DNA of 64,000 nt, from positions 62,001-126,000 of the forward strand of contig CANTFL010001287.1 of NCBI GenBank assembly GCA_947650285.1. Reading direction: 5' to 3'. Below, in pieces: positions 59,644 through 64,000 of the stretch. How positions within the stretch are numbered: the first letter of the stretch is position 1; each line of letters opens with the position of its first letter. Source of the DNA: Hyaloperonospora brassicae (lineage: Eukaryota > Oomycota > Peronosporomycetes > Peronosporales > Peronosporaceae). The notes under the pieces were generated by a model. That model saw nothing but the letters and a program-made list of their open reading frames with translations, searched no databases and was not told the origin of the DNA. The translations under genes were made by a program, and so were the position numbers.

Positions 59644-60118
59644 TGTAGCGGAGCTACACAGCTCCTTAAGTAAGAGGAAGACTTAACGCTCTTATGAGCA
59701 ACTTTGGTTCTACGAACCCGACTCAGAGTGTCAACAAGCTCAGAGAGCTTACGGTCTCCATTCCTAAGGGACCAAACGATTCAAAAGAATCACAGCACAG
59801 AGTGCTCAGGAGCAGCTACCTTCACAGGTATTGCTAGCTCCTATCGATCAAAGACGCCTCGTAAGGCACGTGTCTTTCAATGATCAAAAGGGGAACTGAA
59901 TTTTAATTTCTTTGATTAACCTAAAAGAACACCTTAGAACAACGTATTTAACCTGCCCTAAATAACCTCTTAAAAGATCTCGTAATAAATGGATGACAGA
60001 CATCAGTCTTCAACAATTGATACACTCACTGTGTTCTGAAATTACTTTATAGGGTACCCCCTCTCTTGTGTGCACCACACCTATCGTCGACTACCAGCCG
60101 ACGTGTAACCCCGTTACA
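59644..60118 (-). repeat. Gypsy 5' LTR, 475 bp
   Basis: It is a full-length partner of 52528-53002, with termini TGTAGCGGAGCTACA and TGTAACCCCGTTACA; here both ends are perfect 6-bp hairpins. It differs from its partner at 18 positions by my alignment. No 4-6 bp target duplication is seen (left flank TCTATA, right flank TTTTAG); a 210-bp duplication occurs instead. Confidence 0.95.
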
Positions 60119-60328
60119 TTTTAGGTGCCCTGGATTCCCTACTTGTAGCACTTGCGAACAAATTGGCGATCCTTGAGACCATCTAGTCGAACATTCCGTG
60201 AGTCACGACGCTCGCGCTCGTTTTGGACGGCGTTGATTGCATCCCTTCGTATGTGCTTCCCGCGCAGCTCTATCTCGGTTGACTGTGCAAAGTGCACCAG
60301 ATCTTACGCCTGCCGCAGATATTCTATA
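60119..60328. repeat. Right copy of the 210-bp target duplication
   Basis: It starts TTTTAGGTGCCC at the LTR edge and ends GCAGATATTCTATA, matching 52317-52527 from end to end at about 95% identity. It belongs to the copia gag region, which continues to the right. Confidence 0.85.
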
Positions 60329-60781
60329 CGCGTAATATTTAGCCATGCCAGCGTTGACACCCTCATACTGGGTGATGCATAATGCACAGTGCTGTATTGC
60401 ACAAGATGGTCAGAGCCTCTACATGCTTCACCCACGGACACCAAGTACAGACAGTGCTCCGTCCGAGTTTGCTTCGAGCTTTTGGGTGCCGTAATTATCT
60501 TCATACTCTGGGCTATAGTAATCTTCGTTGCAAACTTGTGTAGAAATCTATGCAACGTGGCTCGAGTGTCGGTATCTTGTTCCATCAACCTTCGAACTGA
60601 CGGTTGTACTATCGTTCCGCCATTCCGAAAAAAATGTGTTCGAGTACGTCCACCCTGACAACGTTTCTTCAGTAGAAACCACTTGCTCGTTCCGCGAACA
60701 CCATCTGTCTCACGAACCTCTTGCCCCACGATAGAAAACCACCTTCAATTTCTTAATATAACTCCGTACCATCAAACGGTC
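60119..60781 (-). pseudogene. Copia gag 5' part
   Basis: On the minus strand an open stretch (60729-60304) contains HFFRNGGTIVQP, RRLMEQDTDTRATLHRFL and SPSMRVSTLAWLNITRIEYLRQA, which lead into HFAQSTEIELRGKHIRRDV after a TAA at 60304-60306. This is the N-terminal part of the copia Gag whose zinc-knuckle part lies across the gypsy insertion at 52200-52500. There is no ATG at the expected start. Confidence 0.65.
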
Positions 60782-60898
60782 GTTACACTTTCTCTGTCAA
60801 CCAACCAAAATAATATGGGTTACAACCGATGTTCCTATCCTTTGAGACCAGCCGGGCGACTGCAACACATCTCTCACCATCTTGCATTACCTCCAATA
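60782..60898 (-). repeat. Copia 5' LTR remnant, ~117 bp
   Basis: This is the counterpart of 48892-49012 (see there). It runs from GTTACACTTTCTCTGTC to CCTCCAATA. On the minus strand it begins TATTGGAGG, close to the TGTTGGAGG expected of copia LTR starts. LTRs this short are unusual but known in copia elements. Confidence 0.55.
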
Positions 60899-61733
60899 CT
60901 TTGCTGTATTGGTCAGTGGATTTGTTCCTCATTTATATATTTTAATTGTACCTTTCCTTTTCTTTCATTGTGAATGCATGCTGTCATGCCACACCCGTAA
61001 TATGCATTCTCTTCGATCGCTGGATAGCATGGTACAAATTGCGAAGTGTGTAGTAATTTGGGCTTATATTATCACATGCTTGTAAAAAGAAAAATCTTTT
61101 GCGTCGAATGTGATTTCCATTCGTAATGGTAGCCTCGTTTGTTACGAAGGGGTTGAGGAAATTGATTCGCTCCAAGTATTTACTCATTTTGTACGCATTG
61201 TGTGTTAGGCGCCTTGACAATGTCGCGATATAAATCCACAAACGCGATCCTTGTTGAGGGTCTGATACATCTGGATAAAGCTGCTTTCTTTCGACGTGAT
61301 GCGTAGAAAATGGCAGCTGATATATGAGGCATGTAATGTGCGAATGCTACGTATGGCAAGGTTGATTGATCAATTGAAGCAGCTCTTCGCAGAAGTTTGG
61401 TGATAAATGAATAAAAGTAGTCTTCTATAAATGAATTATACTCAAACATTGAAGACCTTGATGACAGCACCTAAAATTCATTTCTAAATAAAAGAAGTCT
61501 ATTTGGGAGGTCGAAGCGAATAAGTACCGGTATTCATTTATAAATTACCAGGCCGACAGAAAATTACATATAGATGATGCGCCGATGTCTGACAACATGT
61601 GTGATTGGCTGATGATCGAAGATTAAACATCCGATAAAAAAGCTAATTTGCTCGTACATCATAGAAAACTTCGTTTACAAGCGTAAAATGAATCTTAGAT
61701 AAACAAATCGAAGTTAAATCAAGCTCCCCGTGA
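60899..61733. other. Spacer upstream of the membrane-protein gene
   Basis: No gene is supported. Near 61478-61484 TCATTTC fits the oomycete initiator consensus (TCATTYY), but it is 250 bases upstream of the ATG at 61734 and such short matches are common, so I do not call a promoter. Confidence 0.4.
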
Positions 61734-62180
61734 ATGGCGCTCCTATGGTCGGCAATGCAGTCGCTGACGTGGCTATTGCTGCAGCTATTGGAACTGGCGG
61801 CGTACCTCACACCCACCGCTGCGTTTCTCGTGACCCTGACTGCCATTATGATAGTGCTAACCATGACGACACAGGCATTGGAGCACGGCGTTCTGACGTC
61901 GGTACGCCGCTCCAAATGGCACTCGACTCTGAGTTTCGACGACCTGCGACGAGACTTCTATTGCGGATTCTGGCTCGTCACGCTGTTCTACGTGCTTGCG
62001 TCAGTCACATGGATCTACTTTACTGATAGGGGGAGCAACCGTTACGTCTACGGATCGATTTTCTGTATACTGTGGTGGGGAGTGCAGCTGGCGGTGGTCG
62101 TGGCGCTCACCCCCATGGACGCAGCAATCGCGAGGATGAAGACGGCGTTGAAACGGACGCGTGTGGTTGCGTGGAGGTGA
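61734..62180 (+). CDS. Small multi-pass membrane protein, 148 aa
   Basis: ATG at 61734, stop TGA at 62178-62180, with GC-rich codon use like the other genes and unlike the spacer. Hydrophobic segments lie at about residues 8-25, 27-46, 76-97 and 104-126, giving probably four membrane passes. A charged loop (RRSKWHSTLSFDDLRRDFY) lies between the second and third, and a basic C-terminal tail (KTALKRTRVVAWR) follows. There is no cleavable signal or known catalytic motif. The gene converges on the neighbour at 62411-62935 with a 230-base gap. I do not recognise the family; a small conserved membrane protein of oomycetes is the likeliest class, its membrane unknown. Confidence 0.75.
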   Translation: MALLWSAMQSLTWLLLQLLELAAYLTPTAAFLVTLTAIMIVLTMTTQALEHGVLTSVRRSKWHSTLSFDDLRRDFYCGFWLVTLFYVLASVTWIYFTDRGSNRYVYGSIFCILWWGVQLAVVVALTPMDAAIARMKTALKRTRVVAWR

Positions 62181-62410
62181 CTTTGGTACTGAGAAAGAAC
62201 ACGCACGCGGTGGCGACACTCTTAACAATGAATGGCGGCGTGCGGTTGCCGTGTTGAGACTCGTGATATTGCAGCAAAGGAGACGAGCGAAGTAAGCAGA
62301 GGCGCAAGCACGGGGAGGACTCGACATCAACTTTAGTGCGGTCGTCAATCATTGGCATTGTAATGTCGCAACCAATCACGCGGAACGCTTTGCTTGTTGA
62401 CACAACTCGT

Positions 62411-62935
62411 TCACTGGTTCTGCGTTTCCTGCACGTCTTTATCGTCGGCGGCTTTCTCCTGAACTGTGGCGAGTGCAGTAGGATTCATAGTCTGCTCCAT
62501 ACCGAATCCCAGCAGCTGCTCCGTCACCTGCTTTCCTTCCACCGCTACGAGCACGTTCTGCCGTTCCGCTTGCTGCTGCTGCTCCTTCTTCAACGCCAGC
62601 TTTGCTCTCTCGCCTGCCTTTTCCACTTGCTGCAGCTTTCGAAGCTCCTCGAACTGATCAAATGTAAGCTGGTCAGCAACAATCTTCTGTGCTGCTGCCG
62701 GCTGCAGCGTCGCGATGACAGAGGCCGGAAATCCAGCACTTGTGAGCTGCTCGCGCGTGTGGCGCGTGATCATGAATGCCACGGACGCTACTCGCGGTCC
62801 GTTGCCTGTGCTTCCTGTTCCGTACAGCAACCGATCGAGCCACTTGGACCCATCGTAGTGCCACTTGTTGACGTGGTAGCGTCCCAGGAGGTGCCACCGC
62901 TGCAGACGCGCTTGTAAACGCCGTGCGAGGGTCAT
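62411..62935 (-). CDS. Probable mitochondrial protein, 174 aa, coiled coil
   Basis: The start is taken at the ATG at 62935; the frame is open further upstream to 63052 only with a TTG start. The N-terminus (MTLARRLQARLQRWHLLGRY) has no acidic residues and is rich in Arg and Leu, as in a mitochondrial targeting presequence. Then come a conserved-looking segment (HVNKWHYDGSKWLDRLLYGT), a short helical pair (TREQLTSAGFPASVIATLQP) and a Gln/Glu/Lys-rich coiled coil at about residues 94-126. It ends with an acidic tail. I do not recognise a named family. It is tail-to-tail with the membrane-protein gene, so the two are not co-transcribed. Confidence 0.75.
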   Translation of the reverse strand: MTLARRLQARLQRWHLLGRYHVNKWHYDGSKWLDRLLYGTGSTGNGPRVASVAFMITRHTREQLTSAGFPASVIATLQPAAAQKIVADQLTFDQFEELRKLQQVEKAGERAKLALKKEQQQQAERQNVLVAVEGKQVTEQLLGFGMEQTMNPTALATVQEKAADDKDVQETQNQ

Positions 62936-63158
62936 GACACAGTGTCGTTGGCGATGGGAGGTATTGTGAGCCACGCACTTTTTCGTGGACGCTTCGGCTG
63001 ATTTTTTACCGCCCAAAGCGGTGTGATAGACGAGCAAATCGCACCATTCCAAGACCAGAACGCCCTACTTTTGCTTTCACGTGAAAGCTCAACTTGCTCA
63101 ACACGGTCTCTGATGTAGTTACGTGCAGTGGCACACAAAAGGGTTGCGAGGTAGATGG

Positions 63159-63226
63159 CCACCGAGTGCGGAAAGCACCAGTAGGTGCCTTCGAAAGCAC
63201 CTACGGGTGCTCCACGCACTCGGTGG
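63159..63226. promoter_or_regulatory. 68-bp imperfect palindrome between genes
   Basis: Arms at 63159-63187 and 63198-63226 pair at 25 of 29 positions, with 12 uninterrupted pairs at the base (CCACCGAGTGCG / CGCACTCGGTGG) and 7 next to the loop (GTAGGTG / CACCTAC). The 10-base spacer itself contains TTCGAA. It lies 224 bases upstream of the ATG at 62935. It could be an operator-like site for a dimeric factor, a structured transcript, or the remains of an inverted-repeat element. Confidence 0.8.
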
Positions 63227-63784
63227 TCAGAGTGAACAGCGTTGACCTACCGAAACGATGCTCTTCAGCGTCTTGACAGCAGACGATCTGCGTGACAAGA
63301 GCTCATCTCGAAACGCCAAGTCCACGCCTTTGCCGATGCAGTCAAGAGGTTAATCCGGCTGCGCTGGACCGCAGAGAAATAACGCCAGTGCGCCAACAGC
63401 CAAGACGTCCACCACTAAACGGGACGGCCATTACGCCGCCGCTGCGCTTCAAACAGGTGCTCGCGTGGCCGCACGTAGCTTTCGAGCACTGCCAAACCGT
63501 TGCTATCGAGCACGAAACGCTAAACTGGGCGCAAAGCCGGTTGACGGACGTCTCAAGTGCGTGGCTTTCGTGCAAAAGCCCGGCGTTCGTAAGCGCCCGT
63601 TATCGAGCGAGCCTGTCCTGCTCGCTGCGCTTGCACCGAGTCTGCTGAATGGCCTATCGCTAGTGATCACGACGGCCAGCGAGCGTCCAGATAGCGTTGC
63701 GCCTCGTTCGGAGCGACCCGTACCCACCCACACATGTACATACACGCACTCATCCAGTCGTCTCGCTGACGTCTATGCCTCTAC

Positions 63785-63792
63785 TATATAAA
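63785..63792 (+). promoter_or_regulatory. TATA-like site
   Basis: TATATAAA lies in a GC-rich context followed by a pyrimidine/A-rich leader-like sequence. It is compatible with a promoter for a plus-strand gene beyond the right edge. Alone it is weak evidence. Confidence 0.3.
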
Positions 63793-64000
63793 TGCAAGTG
63801 GTCCTCCTCGTCCACAAAATTCCCAAACAAAAAACGAACGACCCCAACCAAAGCCGATCGGTCGTCGCGACCGAAAGAGGCGCGCGCGGTCTTTCCCAAC
63901 TCGTCGGTCGGTTTCCAACTTGCGTTCGATTAGCTGAAAGTCCGTCGCGCGGCAGTAATTTTCTGCTTTTCAAGAGTCAGTTGCGCCTTCTCTCTCTCTC

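Larger units (their letters stand above)
52528..60118 (-). mobile_element. Ty3/gypsy chromovirus element, 7.6 kb, degenerate
   Basis: This is a complete LTR element read on the minus strand: LTR 59644-60118, primer-binding site, gag, protease, reverse transcriptase, RNase H, integrase with chromodomain, polypurine tract, LTR 52528-53002. Domain order and the C-terminal chromodomain place it among Ty3/gypsy chromoviruses. Breaks seen are a stop right after the protease DSG, stops ending the frames at 57760, 57296 and 55485, frameshifts near 57680 and 56010, a damaged gag zinc knuckle, and loss of the first integrase Asp. An extra ORF lies on the opposite strand (53111 onward). The LTRs differ at 18 of 475 bases by my count (about 4%), so the insertion is moderately old. 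Confidence 0.9.
48892..60898 (-). mobile_element. Decayed Ty1/copia element, split by a gypsy insertion
   Basis: Two short LTR-like ends (48892-49012 and 60782-60898) bracket minus-strand copia coding remnants in the order gag (60729-60119, resuming at 52527-52200), integrase (about 51900-50750), reverse transcriptase (about 50640-49900) and RNase H end (about 49300-49062). Removing the gypsy insertion (52528-60118) and one copy of the 210-bp duplication leaves about 4.2 kb, a normal copia size. The element is riddled with stops and shifts and cannot be autonomous. It was already dead, or died soon after, when the gypsy element entered: a TAA in gag is shared by both copies of the duplicated target. 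Confidence 0.75.
62936..64000. other. GC-rich intergenic or promoter region
   Basis: There is no convincing gene. Several open frames of 60-118 codons cross 63292-63791 on both strands, but they begin at non-ATG codons or lack any motif, and their overlap on both strands suggests high GC content as the cause. The region upstream of the minus-strand gene holds a palindrome (63159-63226). The far right has a TATA-like site and ends in a CT microsatellite, so it may be the promoter and leader of a plus-strand gene outside the window. Confidence 0.4.

Noticed and set aside
52522..60124. Ordinary 5-bp target duplication at the gypsy ends
   Set aside because: Flanking bases (TCTATA left, TTTTAG right) do not match; the 210-bp duplication is the only one visible.
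63292..63791. Overlapping open frames in the GC-rich right end
   Set aside because: Frames on both strands start at non-ATG codons and show no family motif; high GC content explains their length.

Overview
The window looks like a gene-poor, transposon-shaped stretch of a eukaryotic nuclear genome, most likely an oomycete (Phytophthora or downy-mildew type). Evidence for this is the Ty3/gypsy chromovirus nested in a Ty1/copia element, LTRs ending TGTAAC...GTTACA, compact GC-richer genes without obvious introns, and long AT-rich spacers. The species cannot be named from the sequence alone.

Layout: (1) 1-598 is the edge of a minus-strand LTR retroelement that continues out of the window. (2) 599-13639 is AT-rich and gene-free apart from a decayed gypsy 3' end (about 5400-5790), a 16-17 bp degenerate minisatellite (about 6040-6240) and a 51-bp tandem duplication (8041-8142). 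(3) 13640-18742 is one large intact gene encoding an approximately 1700-residue disordered protein with an internal repeat family and a row of basic kinase-type motifs. (4) 18743-48891 is a 30-kb gene desert with two tandem duplications, a homopolymer-rich patch, a GC-richer island with a 21-bp minisatellite (about 33290-33640), a GATC-dense segment, a gypsy LTR with its 3' interior (35525-36330), another copy of that interior (about 43430-43610) and a copia relic (about 44200-45975). (5) 48892-60898 is a decayed minus-strand copia element of about 4.2 kb, split by a 7.6-kb minus-strand gypsy chromovirus (52528-60118). (6) 61734-62935 holds two short, apparently intact, tail-to-tail genes: a small membrane protein and a probable mitochondrial protein. 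(7) 62936-64000 is GC-rich and contains a near-perfect 68-bp palindrome and a TATA-like site; it looks like promoter sequence for a gene beyond the right edge.

The most interesting parts are in the nested retroelement. The gypsy element carries a long ORF on the strand opposite to gag-pol. This ORF starts at an ACCATGG context just inside the 3' LTR and runs antisense into the chromodomain and integrase tail, ending in a coiled coil. The element is flanked by an exact, approximately 210-bp direct duplication of the copia target instead of the usual 4-6 bp. Its LTRs, and the unrelated LTR at the left edge, are built largely of short perfect hairpins. The decayed gypsy family at 5.5 kb and 36 kb carries hairpins whose stems show compensatory base changes. 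All pol genes seen are broken by stops, frameshifts or lost catalytic residues, so no element here looks autonomous.
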